NCBI GenBank assembly: GCA_964409355.1
Contig: CAYPDC010000020.1
Location: 1-45,258 of the forward strand
Direction: 5' to 3'
DNA: 45,258 nucleotides
Source: PCC-10605 sp964409355
Lineage (GTDB): Bacteria > Cyanobacteriota > Cyanobacteriia > Cyanobacteriales > Cyanobacteriaceae
Made by a program: the position numbers and the translations under genes. Of the stretch, positions 8,202 to 17,331 are shown piece by piece. Numbering within the stretch: position 1 is the stretch's first letter; every line of letters starts with the position of its first letter. The notes under the pieces are model-generated. The model was not told where the DNA came from, did not search any database, and saw only the letters and a program-made list of their open reading frames with translations.

Positions 8202-9419
8202 ATGAAGACAAAAAAAAGAATTGGGATTCTAACCAGTGGCGGTGACTGCCCTGGATTAAATGCTGTTGTTCGAGCCGTCGTCAAATATGCTTCTCTAAGA
8301 GGATGGGAGGTTTACGGTATCCCCAGAGGTACAGATGGATTCATTGATTTTATTAACGGTAAACTAAACATTGATGAACTGCAATTGCATCCTCACGGTT
8401 ATGATTTACCGGGGGTTTTACAGGGCTTAGATGTTTTACAATTTATGAGTGGTAGCGTTTTGGGATCGTTAAGCCGAGGAAATCCCCAAGATGAATCCGT
8501 CACCAAGCAAATTCTTGAAGGTTATAAAGCCTTGGAATTAGACGCTTTGATCGCTATTGGGGGTGATGGTAGTTTAGATATTATCTATGATTTAGCCAAA
8601 AAAGGTAGTTGGAATTTAGTGGTTATTCCTAAAACTATTGATAATGATGTGGCTTTTACCGAGCGCTCAGTAGGGTTTGATACTGCTCGTAATACCGTCA
8701 CCCAAGCCCTTTATGATTTAACTTTCACCGCCGCTAGTCATGAAAGAATCATGGTAGTACAAGTGATGGGTAGAGATGCAGGGCATTTATCTTTACATTC
8801 AGGTATCGCAGGCGGTGCAGATTGTATTTTAATTCCCGAATTAACTCCTCAATTAACAGAAGAAACTCTTATGGGTATGTGTGATTACATAGCACAGTTG
8901 CGTAAGGATCGCCGTAAGTTTGCTTTAGTGGTAGTGGCTGAAGGGGTAAAAGGATTAGACAAAGAAAAAGATCCTTATATTGCTGAAACTTTAGCGGAAT
9001 TACTCAAAAACAAAAGTCATGAGTTATGTTCAACAGGAGGCGATCGCTACTGTGGTTTAAATCAAGTAGATACCCGTGCCACAATTTTAGGACATTTACA
9101 AAGGTGCGGTGTACCTACTTCTTTCGATCGCATCTTAGCTACAACTTTTGGTATTAAAGCCTTAGACTTAATCGGAGAAGAACGTTATAATCGTTTAGTT
9201 GTTTGGCAAAATGGTTCTGTAGAGAGTAAATCCTTGGAACAAATTATGCCCATGATTAAATGGTGTCATCAAGAAAAGACTTGTCCTTCCCCCGTAGATC
9301 CAGAAGGCTTCATGGTTAGGACAGCTTTATCTTTAGGAATCTATCTAGGGGAAACTAATTTTCACCCTCACACTTCTAGCTATCCTCATACTCCTTTAGC
9401 CTCGCCAATAGGTAATTGA
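8202..9419 (+). CDS. pfkA: 6-phosphofructokinase
   Basis: This enzyme phosphorylates fructose 6-phosphate to fructose 1,6-bisphosphate in glycolysis. The N-terminus holds the nucleotide loop RIGILTSGGDCPGLNAVVRA (6-25). GGDGS lies at 120-124, and its second Gly indicates ATP rather than pyrophosphate as donor. PKTIDND (143-149) carries the catalytic Asp and a Lys where many ATP enzymes have Gly. VMGRDAGHLSLHSGIAGGAD and GGDRYCGLNQVDTRATILGHLQRCG complete the substrate site. At 405 residues it is longer than the 320-residue E. coli enzyme, with a C-terminal tail (FHPHTSSYPHTPLASPIGN) that looks disordered. The Gly/Lys combination is common in one clade of ATP-PFKs. It stands alone, divergent from the SWIM gene. 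Confidence 0.95.
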   Translation: MKTKKRIGILTSGGDCPGLNAVVRAVVKYASLRGWEVYGIPRGTDGFIDFINGKLNIDELQLHPHGYDLPGVLQGLDVLQFMSGSVLGSLSRGNPQDESVTKQILEGYKALELDALIAIGGDGSLDIIYDLAKKGSWNLVVIPKTIDNDVAFTERSVGFDTARNTVTQALYDLTFTAASHERIMVVQVMGRDAGHLSLHSGIAGGADCILIPELTPQLTEETLMGMCDYIAQLRKDRRKFALVVVAEGVKGLDKEKDPYIAETLAELLKNKSHELCSTGGDRYCGLNQVDTRATILGHLQRCGVPTSFDRILATTFGIKALDLIGEERYNRLVVWQNGSVESKSLEQIMPMIKWCHQEKTCPSPVDPEGFMVRTALSLGIYLGETNFHPHTSSYPHTPLASPIGN

Positions 9420-9487
9420 TTACCTGAGTTCGGTGTTGGGAGTTAAAATTTAACATAGCAACTGATTTTTTTCAATTATTCAAAAAT

Positions 9488-10072
9488 ATGACTGATTTTT
9501 TAACAACCTTGAATCAAATAATCGATAATTATTCAAGGAATCCTTGTGCTAAAGATGTCTATTCGGCTTTAATTTCGGCAGAAAAATATGCCCACCAAAA
9601 TAAGCTCCAATTCGATTTTTCTCAGTTGTTAGGTAGTTGGCAATTATGCTTTATTACTGGGACGAAAAAGAGTCAACAACAAAGGGGAAATTTCTTGAAA
9701 AATGGTTTTTATATACCTGCGATCGCATCCATCATTATTAATTATTCCATTCCTGAAAATTTGCAAGAAAGAAAGAATCAAGGAACAATTGAAAACATAA
9801 TAAAATTTGGTGTAGTTAAATTTAATATCAGTGGTGCTTGTAAATTTATTAATCAGAAAAATATTTTAGCATTTGACTTTTTATACTTAAAAATGTTTGT
9901 TTTAGGGGCAAAAGTGTATGAAGCAGAAATTAGAGGAGGAAAAGAAAACGAAATTACTTTTTGGGATGCTTCTTTAAAAGAATTAGCTTTTTTCAGTTAT
10001 TTTTTGATCAATGAACAATTTATCGCCGCTAGAGGCAAAGGGGGAGGACTAGCTTTTTGGAAAAAATTATAA
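9488..10072 (+). CDS. PAP/fibrillin-like protein (plastid-lipid-associated family)
   Basis: This 194-residue protein has a helical N-terminus (TTLNQIIDNYSRNP). LLGSWQLCFITGTKKS (about 47-62) matches the opening beta-strand of PAP/fibrillin lipocalin-like domains, where a Trp follows the Leu-x-Gly. The end, FFSYFLINEQFIAARGKGGGLAFWKK, matches the closing 'ARG-(x)-GGL-FV' strand of the family. Fibrillins bind lipids or pigments at thylakoids and plastoglobules. Sequence identity to well-studied members looks low, so the assignment rests on these two end motifs and the size. It follows pfkA by 68 bases on the same strand and could be co-transcribed. Confidence 0.6.
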   Translation: MTDFLTTLNQIIDNYSRNPCAKDVYSALISAEKYAHQNKLQFDFSQLLGSWQLCFITGTKKSQQQRGNFLKNGFYIPAIASIIINYSIPENLQERKNQGTIENIIKFGVVKFNISGACKFINQKNILAFDFLYLKMFVLGAKVYEAEIRGGKENEITFWDASLKELAFFSYFLINEQFIAARGKGGGLAFWKKL

Positions 10073-10104
10073 AAAATTAACCCTGAAGAAAATCTTCCCA
10101 TCCC

Positions 10105-10887
10105 CTACCGAGAAACAATGCCACTCCACTGAATTTTTTTCTCCTTAGTGCGACGATAGGAAAAGAAATCTTCAGAAGTTTGATAAGTACAATAAGGTGC
10201 GATCGCAACTTGATTGGATTTGACACCCTGTTGTTGAATTTGTAAACTAATCACCTGAGTCACATTTAATCTAACCTTATTAGCCTCCTCATCAGGTAAA
10301 ATTGGTTGATTATCCATTTGTAAGGCTTTTTCAAGGATTAACTCAGGAGAAGTTTGCCAAGGGAAAATCGTTTTTAACACCTCAACCGCTACCTCTTGAT
10401 CCACTTGATATACTTTACCATGGATCGCAGGACCTAAAGCAAATAGTAAATCCTTTAACTTTGCCCCTTGAGATTGTAAAAGTGCGATGGCCTTCGGTAC
10501 AATGGACTTAGAAGTGCCACGCCATCCTGAATGAATCGCCATCACCATACCACTACCTTGATCAGCGATCAAAACAGGGGTACAATCAGCACTAGCACAC
10601 CAAACCGATTCTAAAGGCTTAGTGGTGATAATACCGTCTCCTTCTGACAAATCAGAATGAGAGGAATTGTGATTATCTAACGTAGCGGAAGAAAAAAGAA
10701 TATCACTATGAATTTGTTTAAGACGATAAACCGAGGCATTAGAATTTAAGTAGTTAACGAGAATCTCAGGGGAATCTCCCTGAAAATGGCAAGTAAAAAA
10801 CCCGTGTTGCCAATTTCTCAGCAAATTACAGGTTAAAAACCGATTTTTTTCCGTCTCACGCCATTGCCACATAGAAGAATCAGTCAT
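10105..10887 (-). CDS. pgeF: Laccase-domain protein of the YfiH/PgeF family
   Basis: This 260-residue protein is of the YfiH family, once called polyphenol oxidase. In E. coli, PgeF removes wrongly built L-Ser-containing UDP-MurNAc products and so edits peptidoglycan precursors; other members show purine nucleoside phosphorylase or adenosine deaminase activity. The metal-site motifs are visible: GDGIITTKPLESVWCASADC with the conserved Cys near 120, AIHSGWRGTSKSIV with its His, and LGPAIHGKVYQVDQEV with the third ligand His. Length is typical. It is divergent from mreD with 84 bases between the starts. The fibrillin-like gene ends only 32 bases away on the other strand, tail to tail. Confidence 0.9.
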   Translation of the reverse strand: MTDSSMWQWRETEKNRFLTCNLLRNWQHGFFTCHFQGDSPEILVNYLNSNASVYRLKQIHSDILFSSATLDNHNSSHSDLSEGDGIITTKPLESVWCASADCTPVLIADQGSGMVMAIHSGWRGTSKSIVPKAIALLQSQGAKLKDLLFALGPAIHGKVYQVDQEVAVEVLKTIFPWQTSPELILEKALQMDNQPILPDEEANKVRLNVTQVISLQIQQQGVKSNQVAIAPYCTYQTSEDFFSYRRTKEKKIQWSGIVSR

Positions 10888-10971
10888 AGAATGAAGAATT
10901 AAGAATAAACTGGTGAGAATCTAAAATTAAGTTCCCCCTTGATCAAGGCTCACAGTTATATATTATAAAAA

Positions 10972-11484
10972 ATGAAACTCAGACAAAATTTTTGGTTACA
11001 AAGATTAATCATAGTCGTCTCCATTGTTATCTGTTGTTTACTTTTGATGGTGAGGATTTCAGGATTAGAGTTACTCGGTGTTACTCCCCATTGGTTGTTA
11101 ATTTGGCTTGTTATCTGGTGTGTCAGACGTAATCTTTGGCAAAGTGCGATCGCATCTATTTGTTTAGGCTTAATTTGGGATAGTTTAACGGGAGTGTTTC
11201 CTTCCCACGTTTTAGGGTTATTCGTAGTGGGAGTATGCACCAGTAATGTTTATGGGAAAGAATATATCAAGGAAGACTTAATTTCGATTATGTTAATCGT
11301 TTTCGGCATGGCAATTATTAACGAAACAATTATTGCTTTACAGTATGGGATTCAAACGCAAATCCCTCTCACAGACATAATTTTAAATTACCAGAAAAAC
11401 TCTTTAACTTCCGCTATCATTAGTAGTCTGTGGACTCCTTTAGCCTATTATCCCCTCAATTATTTACTGAATAACGACAGATAA
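10972..11484 (+). CDS. mreD: Rod-shape-determining protein MreD
   Basis: This 170-residue polytopic membrane protein has about five hydrophobic helices: RLIIVVSIVICCLLLMV, HWLLIWLVIWCV, AIASICLGLIWDSLTG, ISIMLIVFGMAIIN and the terminal SSLWTPLAYYPLNYLL. The segment GLIWDSLTGVFPSHVLGLFVVGV is the MreD hallmark, with an acidic residue in a membrane helix followed by a Pro-containing turn. MreD works with MreB, MreC, RodA and PBP2 in side-wall synthesis. mreB and mreC usually precede it; here the upstream neighbour is the divergent pgeF, so the operon has been split or rearranged. The assignment is by family pattern, with moderate certainty. Confidence 0.75.
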   Translation: MKLRQNFWLQRLIIVVSIVICCLLLMVRISGLELLGVTPHWLLIWLVIWCVRRNLWQSAIASICLGLIWDSLTGVFPSHVLGLFVVGVCTSNVYGKEYIKEDLISIMLIVFGMAIINETIIALQYGIQTQIPLTDIILNYQKNSLTSAIISSLWTPLAYYPLNYLLNNDR

Positions 11485-11505
11485 TTCAATAATTATTGGA
11501 GATGT

Positions 11506-12485
11506 CTAATGGGAAGTGTGGTTAATTAACCAATTCTCTAAGTCAGTAATATCTTGAAAATCCAGTAATGCTTCTCCCAATGATTCTAACTGAGGAATAG
11601 AGAGCGATCGCACTGTGTTTTGTAAAGCATCACTGAGAGTACCACAACGGCGATTTAACTGGCGAATAACCATGTTTACTTCTCCAATTTGTAAAACTTG
11701 TTGATAAAAACGAGTTTGGGTAATGTCTGCTTCTCTTAAGTTAATCATTTTTTGTATTTCCTCGATGGTTAGTTTAGGGAATTTATTTACCAGTATAGCT
11801 TCTACTAAATCTAATCTTAAGTTAAACTCCTCTTGAGTTTTTGTCTTTTCTAAGATTTTTTGTGCCTCGGATGAGGCTTGATTTTTGGGAGTAACAATTA
11901 ATTTTAATGTAGCCAGATTTAGACTTAAATTGTCTTGGGTTAATAAGTCGGATAAAAATATTCTTTGGACTCTTTTATCTAACAAATCTCCATGGGGAAT
12001 TTCACAACCCAAATCTTGATTACGGTTATTTAAAATTAACAATCCTCGCCAATTTCTCTTGACTTTATACTGATGAATATAGACAAATATTCCCCCAAAA
12101 TAACGACTATAAAATTCGCTATCATTTTGCATTTGTGCCTCTAAAAATATCAAAGGCACATTGTCATCATCTCCGAGGGGTGTCAGTAATCCATCAAGAC
12201 GAAACTCTTTTTCTTTGACGACGGGGGCGTTATAATCAAATTGACAATCTTTGGGAATTTCGGGGATTAATTCGGAGATGAGACTGGGTTGAGTTAAAAA
12301 GATACGNNNNNNNNNNNNNNNNNNNNNNNNNNNNNNNNNNNNNNNNNNNNNNNNNNNNNNNNNNNNNNNNNNNNNNNNNNNNNNNNNNNNNNNNNNNNNN
12401 NNNNNNTGGGAATTTCGGGGATTAATTCGGAGATGAGACTGGGTTGAGTTAAAAAGATACGGTAAAATAACTTATCAGTTTTCAT
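11506..12485 (-). CDS. Rpn-family PD-(D/E)XK nuclease-like protein, copy A, interrupted by an assembly gap
   Basis: The start (MKTDKLFYRIFLTQPSLISE) is at 12485. The frame is broken by 100 N at 12307-12406 and continues with KDCQFDYNAPVVKEKEFRLDG. Deleting the N run and one 55-base flank restores 274 codons plus a stop. The protein belongs to the Rpn/DUF2887 group (recombination-promoting nuclease or putative transposase). FRLDGLLTP carries the first acidic residue and PLIFLEAQMQ the E-x-Q of the PD-(D/E)XK core, with a DUF4351-type helical end (LSIPQLESLGEALLDFQD). It is almost identical to copy B immediately upstream on the same strand, differing mainly at the C-terminus (NWLINHTSH here) and at one residue in VIRQLNRRCG. 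Members occur in many copies in cyanobacteria and their physiological role is unclear. Confidence 0.85.
12307..12406. other. Assembly gap of 100 N flanked by a 55-base direct repeat
   Basis: The blocks 12252-12306 and 12407-12461 are identical over 55 bases, the same length as at the first gap. The third copy of this block lies in copy B near 13250. The break is therefore probably a k-mer overlap inside a tandem duplication. The gap is likely false, but collapse of additional tandem copies cannot be excluded. Confidence 0.88.
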
Positions 12486-12493
12486 GATATATT

Positions 12494-13327
12494 CTAAAAC
12501 CCTGATTCAATGGAATTGGATTGTAACCAATTCTCTAAATCGTTAACATCTTGAAAATCCAGTAATGCTTCTCCTAAGGATTCTAACTGAGGAATAGAGA
12601 GCGATCGCACTGTGTTTTGTAGGGCATCACTGAGAGTACCACAACGGCGATTTAACAGGCGAATAACCATGTTTACTTCTCCAATTTGTAAAACTTGTTG
12701 ATAAAAACGAGTTTGGGTAATGTCTGCTTCTCTTAAGTTAATCATTTTTTGTATTTCCTCGATGGTTAGTTTAGGGAATTTATTTACCAGTATAGCTTCT
12801 ACTAAATCTAATCTTAAGTTAAACTCCTCTTGAGTTTTTGTCTTTTCTAAGATTTTTTGTGCCTCGGATGAGGCTTGATTTTTGGGAGTAACAATTAATT
12901 TTAATGTAGCCAGATTTAGACTTAAATTGTCTTGGGTTAATAAGTCGGATAAAAATATTCTTTGGACTCTTTTATCTAACAAATCTCCATGGGGAATTTC
13001 ACAACCCAAATCTTGATTACGGTTATTTAAAATTAACAATCCTCGCCAATTTCTCTTGACTTTATACTGATGAATATAGACAAATATTCCCCCAAAATAA
13101 CGACTATAAAATTCGCTATCATTTTGCATTTGTGCCTCTAAAAATATCAAAGGCACATTGTCATCATCTCCGAGGGGTGTCAGTAATCCATCAAGACGAA
13201 ACTCTTTTTCTTTGACGACGGGGGCGTTATAATCAAATTGACAATCTTTGGGAATTTCGGGGATTAATTCGGAGATGAGACTGGGTTGAGTTAAAAAGAT
13301 ACGATAAAATAACTTGTCGGTTTTCAT
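12494..13327 (-). CDS. Rpn-family PD-(D/E)XK nuclease-like protein, copy B
   Basis: This is an intact 277-residue paralogue of the gene at 11506-12485. It starts MKTDKLFYRIFLTQPSLISE, has the nuclease core residues in FRLDGLLTPLGDDD and IFLEAQMQ, and ends in a helical DUF4351-like region. The C-terminal tail NWLQSNSIESGF differs from copy A, and only 8 bases separate its stop from the start of copy A. The two copies are nearly identical even at the DNA level over about 780 bases, so the duplication is recent or kept uniform by gene conversion. Related E. coli Rpn proteins nick DNA and raise RecA-independent recombination; whether these do so is unknown. Confidence 0.88.
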   Translation of the reverse strand: MKTDKLFYRIFLTQPSLISELIPEIPKDCQFDYNAPVVKEKEFRLDGLLTPLGDDDNVPLIFLEAQMQNDSEFYSRYFGGIFVYIHQYKVKRNWRGLLILNNRNQDLGCEIPHGDLLDKRVQRIFLSDLLTQDNLSLNLATLKLIVTPKNQASSEAQKILEKTKTQEEFNLRLDLVEAILVNKFPKLTIEEIQKMINLREADITQTRFYQQVLQIGEVNMVIRLLNRRCGTLSDALQNTVRSLSIPQLESLGEALLDFQDVNDLENWLQSNSIESGF

Positions 13328-13355
13328 TTTTAAGGAAAAGAGTGTAGTTTTTAAG

Positions 13356-15293
13356 TTAGTTATCTAATTCGGATAATCCTAACCATTTTTCTGTTTTTTC
13401 GTCTATCTCTTTCATGATTTGATTTAATGCTTCGGTTAAGGCGCTTAATTCTTCATAATCTCCTCCTGCATTGTCATAAATTCTCTTTTCTAAATCTGTT
13501 TTTTTCTTCTCTAATTCAGGTATAATAATTGTTTCTAATTTTTCTAATTCCCTTTTTTGAAAGTTAGATAATTTTTTCTTCTTCTGACTATCACTGCTTT
13601 TATTTTCCAGTTTAGTTTCAACTATTTTAACGGGTTTTTCTTCCTTAATTTTATTAGTCTTATTCTCTTTTTCTTCTCTGGTTTTATATTCTAAATAAAG
13701 GGAATAATTGCCCGGATATTCTCTGATAACTCCTTCTCCTTCAAAGGCGAAAATTGTCTCAACGGTGCGATCGAGAAAGTAACGATCATGGGATACAATA
13801 ATTACACAACCCTTAAAAGATTCGAGATATTCTTCTAATACGGCTAAAGTTTGCACGTCTAAATCATTGGTAGGCTCATCCAATATTAGTACATTTGGAT
13901 TGCTAATGAGGATTTTAAGGAGAAACAGACGGCGTTTTTCTCCCCCTGAAAGTTTTTCAATAGGTGCATACTGTTGATTAGGAGTGAATAAAAATCTTTC
14001 TAATAGTTGAGAGGCAGATATTTGTTTTCCGTCTCCTGTTTCGATATAACTAGCAACGTCTTTGATATATTCGATTACCCTTTGTTGATTTTCCGCCGCC
14101 GTAATCAGATTTTCGGAATATTGATCAAAATAGCCAATTTTAATTGTGCCTCCTATTTCGATTTTACCCTCATCAGGTTCGATTTTTTCCATGATTAAAT
14201 TCATGAGGGTAGATTTACCGACACCGTTACCGCCAATAATGCCGATTCTGTCATCAGGTTCAAAAAAGTAAGTAAAGTCTTTGATAAGGGGATAATCTTC
14301 ATAGGATTTAGAAATGTTATGCAATTCAATTACTTTCTTGCCGATGCGTCGAGAGGGAGTATCAATTTCGACTTTCCCTTGCTTGGCTTTAAATTCCTTG
14401 TTTTGCATCTGCTCAATGCGTTGAATACGAGCTTTTTGTTTTGTACTACGAGCTTTTGCACCTCTTTTCAACCACTCTAATTCTTTTCTGAGGATGCCTT
14501 TAAATTTTTGTTGACTACTGCTGATGGATTCTTCTGCGAGAGCTTTTTTCTCTAAATAGTAAGTATAATTACCACTATAACTGTACATATCGGCACGATC
14601 GATCTCCAAAATACGGTTTGTAACTTGGTCTAAAAAGTAGCGATCGTGGGTTATTAATAGTATAGCACCGGAAAACTTTTGCAGATAGGTTTGTAACCAT
14701 TCCACCAATTCCGCATCAAGATGGTTAGTAGGTTCATCCATTAATAATAGATCAGGTTCAGCCATAAGAGCTGCTGCTAAGGCAACTCTTTTTCGATAAC
14801 CTCCTGATAAGCCTCCCATTTTTAAGTCAAAATCCTGTATGCCTAACTTATCGAGGATAATTTTGGCGTTGGTGTCTAAATCCCAAGCGTTTTCCTGATT
14901 GATTTTTTCTGTCACCGTTGCCAGTTTTGCCATTAACTGCTGTTGATTTTCTTCCTCACCAATGGCTAATCGATGGGATAAATCTTCATATTCGAGGATT
15001 AATTGCATTTGTTGCCCACAATAGGCTAAAACCTGCTCTAAAACTGTGTTTTCTGCCTCTATTTCCGGTTGTTGCGGTAAATAGATGATTTTTGCTCCAG
15101 ATTTAATCTGCATTTCTCCACCGTCGTAGGCTTCCCATCCTGCTAACATTTTTAAGAGGGTGGATTTGCCGCTACCGTTAACACCGATTAAGCCGACTTT
15201 ATCTCCTTCTTCGATACTAAAACTTGCATCTTGGAGGATTTCTTTAATACCAAAGTCTTTTCTCAAGGATTTAACGGTTAATAAAGTCATCAT
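13356..15293 (-). CDS. uup: ABC-F family ATPase (Uup-like)
   Basis: This soluble protein of 645 residues has two ATP-binding cassettes and no membrane domain. Cassette 1 has GVNGSGKSTLL, LSGGYRKRVALAAAL and LLLMDEPTNHLD; cassette 2 has GGNGVGKSTLM, LSGGEKRRLFLLKIL and VLILDEPTNDLD. The linker between them (about 240-300) is basic and helical (RKELEWLKRGAKARSTKQKARIQR), as in ribosome-acting ABC-F factors. A Lys/Glu-rich spacer leads to a C-terminal coiled coil (FQKRELEKLETIIIPELEKK), the DNA/RNA-binding domain typical of Uup. Uup-type proteins act on ribosomes and influence replication-fork and transposon-excision events. The start ATG-ATG at 15288-15293 gives two candidates. The Rpn copy B gene follows 28 bases after the stop on the same strand. 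Confidence 0.93.
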   Translation of the reverse strand: MMTLLTVKSLRKDFGIKEILQDASFSIEEGDKVGLIGVNGSGKSTLLKMLAGWEAYDGGEMQIKSGAKIIYLPQQPEIEAENTVLEQVLAYCGQQMQLILEYEDLSHRLAIGEEENQQQLMAKLATVTEKINQENAWDLDTNAKIILDKLGIQDFDLKMGGLSGGYRKRVALAAALMAEPDLLLMDEPTNHLDAELVEWLQTYLQKFSGAILLITHDRYFLDQVTNRILEIDRADMYSYSGNYTYYLEKKALAEESISSSQQKFKGILRKELEWLKRGAKARSTKQKARIQRIEQMQNKEFKAKQGKVEIDTPSRRIGKKVIELHNISKSYEDYPLIKDFTYFFEPDDRIGIIGGNGVGKSTLMNLIMEKIEPDEGKIEIGGTIKIGYFDQYSENLITAAENQQRVIEYIKDVASYIETGDGKQISASQLLERFLFTPNQQYAPIEKLSGGEKRRLFLLKILISNPNVLILDEPTNDLDVQTLAVLEEYLESFKGCVIIVSHDRYFLDRTVETIFAFEGEGVIREYPGNYSLYLEYKTREEKENKTNKIKEEKPVKIVETKLENKSSDSQKKKKLSNFQKRELEKLETIIIPELEKKKTDLEKRIYDNAGGDYEELSALTEALNQIMKEIDEKTEKWLGLSELDN

Positions 15294-15474
15294 TACCTCA
15301 GTTCGATATAAAATTATCGGCTTGAAAATGCCTGATTCACTATTATATCCCTAATAGTAGTTTCTTAAATTGTTTTATTTATAAAACGCCACAACTTATA
15401 TAATCTTAAGGGAACAAATACGTTCTATGATAAATCTGTGATCACATACACATATTCAGTAACATAAGTATAAA

Positions 15475-17094
15475 ATGGTTTTCTTTGCCCCTCTTAATGA
15501 TCCGTTTAAAATTAACAACAATACTATTACCGTTAATGCCCTCACTCAACCTGATGTCGGTATTGATGGTAATGGGAATATTGTCGTAGTTTGGCAAGAG
15601 CCTTTCGACAATGATACTAACGATTTTGACATTCGGGGAACGTTTTTTGCCCCTGATGGTTCACAAATATCTTCTCCTGAAGTGTTTATTTCTAGTGAAT
15701 TGGGTAGCGAGTTAGAGCCTTCCATCGCTGTTGCTCCTAATGGTGCTTTTGTGGTAGCCTATAGCAGGAATAATGATATTTTTGCTCGTCGTTTCAATCT
15801 TACCCGTGATGGCATTCGTCAAGTGGGAGATGAGATTTTAGTTTCTACTTTTGAACAAGATAGACGACAATTTTCGCCTCAAGTGGCTATAGATGTTGAA
15901 GGAGATTTTTCTGTTGTTTGGACTCATGAATTTGAAATCGATGATTTTGATATTCGGGGTAGAATCTTTAATGCTGATGGGACTCCCTTAACTGACGATC
16001 TTCCTGTTTCTGCTAGTTTCAGTGATGAATCACAAAGCTCGATCGCAGTTGTTCCTACCGAAAACAATGATAAGCCAGATACAGATTTAGCTTCAGTAGT
16101 CAGTTATACCGTTGACTTTAATAACAGTGAAACTATTTTCTTTCGTCGTTTTGGTAATGAAGGCAATGAAATTGGAGTGGAAATTAACGCCGTCTCGGAA
16201 GTGAATCGGGGGAGAAATCAAACTCAGTCTTCTGTTGCCATTGACGCACAGGGAAACTTTGTCATTGCTTGGACTCATGAATTTGAAGCGAATGATACCG
16301 ATATTCATTTAAGACGTTTTCGGGCGGATGGCAGTGCGATCGATAATGTGGAAATTATTGTTGATAATTCTTTGGCAAATCAGAATAATCCTGATGTTGC
16401 CCTTGCCCCCGATGGCACTATTATTGTGAGTTATACAGATGAAAGTTCTAATACAGTTAAATATCGTCAGTTTGATCGTGATGGAAACGCTTTAGGGGAA
16501 AGTGAGACTTTCAACGTTGAAGGGAATCAAAGTACCAATTCCGCCGTTGCGGTAGGGATGAATAATAAAGCGGTGATTGTTGCAGATGCAGGAAATAACG
16601 GTAGTTTTAACCCATCTGGTCAAATTTTAGCTCCTGATGTCAGTGATATTCTCAATACTCCTTTTAATCGTTTTCAAAACTCCGATCGAGTTGGTACATT
16701 TTTATTTGCGGGGGAAACAGAAAGCCAAAACATTTTGCAAAACTTTTCTCCCCCTTTTAATTTAGAAGGAAGGGCTTTTTCCGTATCACAACAACAGAGA
16801 GATAACCTAATTCAGTTTAATCGTTTTCAAAACACAAGCGTAGCGGGTACATACTTATTTGCTACCGAAGGAGAAAGCATTAATATTCGTCAAAACTTCC
16901 CTCAATTTAAGGAAGAGGGAATCGCATTCTATGCTTTTGGTGCGAGTGCAAATCAAGCAACTCCCTTTTATCGTTTTCAAAACACTCAGCAACCCGGCAC
17001 ATTTATCTTTGTTAGTGATACAGAAAGACAAAATATTCTTCAGAATTTCCCTCAATTTGTCGAAGAAGGCATCGCTTTCGAGGCAGGTATCTAG
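15475..17094 (+). CDS. Large Asp/Asn-rich beta-repeat protein, probably exported, with three C-terminal FxRFQN repeats
   Basis: This 539-residue acidic protein lacks a classical signal peptide. Residues about 20-390 hold degenerate repeats of the type VGIDGNGNIVVVWQEPF...DIRGTFFAPDG (seen near 30, 140, 260 and 300), resembling beta-propeller or fibronectin-like surface repeats with Asp-x-Asp-x-Asn loops that could bind calcium. The C-terminus has three copies of a 40-residue unit at about 396-436, 446-486 and 497-537: RFQN, GTFLF or GTYLF, then E-(x)-NI-QNF and EGIAF. This unit resembles DUF5648-like 'RFYN...GTHFYT' modules of cell-surface proteins. Export by a type I system is plausible but not shown. 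It has its own upstream region and no operon partner. The function is unknown. Confidence 0.7.
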   Translation: MVFFAPLNDPFKINNNTITVNALTQPDVGIDGNGNIVVVWQEPFDNDTNDFDIRGTFFAPDGSQISSPEVFISSELGSELEPSIAVAPNGAFVVAYSRNNDIFARRFNLTRDGIRQVGDEILVSTFEQDRRQFSPQVAIDVEGDFSVVWTHEFEIDDFDIRGRIFNADGTPLTDDLPVSASFSDESQSSIAVVPTENNDKPDTDLASVVSYTVDFNNSETIFFRRFGNEGNEIGVEINAVSEVNRGRNQTQSSVAIDAQGNFVIAWTHEFEANDTDIHLRRFRADGSAIDNVEIIVDNSLANQNNPDVALAPDGTIIVSYTDESSNTVKYRQFDRDGNALGESETFNVEGNQSTNSAVAVGMNNKAVIVADAGNNGSFNPSGQILAPDVSDILNTPFNRFQNSDRVGTFLFAGETESQNILQNFSPPFNLEGRAFSVSQQQRDNLIQFNRFQNTSVAGTYLFATEGESINIRQNFPQFKEEGIAFYAFGASANQATPFYRFQNTQQPGTFIFVSDTERQNILQNFPQFVEEGIAFEAGI

Positions 17095-17194
17095 TATTGC
17101 TTAATAAAACAAGATAAACTAAATCAGATCCGACTCAACAAATGTTATTATTTTTTACATAAATTAAAGAATATAACAACTGGAGAATAAAAAA

Positions 17195-17317
17195 ATGGAC
17201 TGGAGAGTATTAATCGTATTATTACCCCTTGGGGTTGCAGCCGGTTGGGCATTATTCAATATTGGTGCCGCTGCCATCAATCAATTCCAAAAAGTTCTTA
17301 ACAAACAAAACTCTTAA
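17195..17317 (+). CDS. psbY: Photosystem II protein Y
   Basis: This 40-residue single-helix membrane protein starts MDWRVLIVLLPLGVAAGWAL. The opening MDWRV with an adjacent hydrophobic helix and the later FQKVL are diagnostic of PsbY, a small subunit at the edge of photosystem II near cytochrome b559. A GGAG ribosome site lies about 10 bases before the ATG. The basic, Gln/Asn-rich tail (KQNS) is stromal. The gene is monocistronic and is followed 15 bases later by a hairpin repeat that probably serves as its terminator. Confidence 0.92.
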   Translation: MDWRVLIVLLPLGVAAGWALFNIGAAAINQFQKVLNKQNS

Positions 17318-17331
17318 TTCAATTAACTCAA

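Noticed and set aside
10302..10511. Plus-strand frame inside pgeF
   Set aside because: Shadow of the well-supported pgeF gene on the opposite strand.
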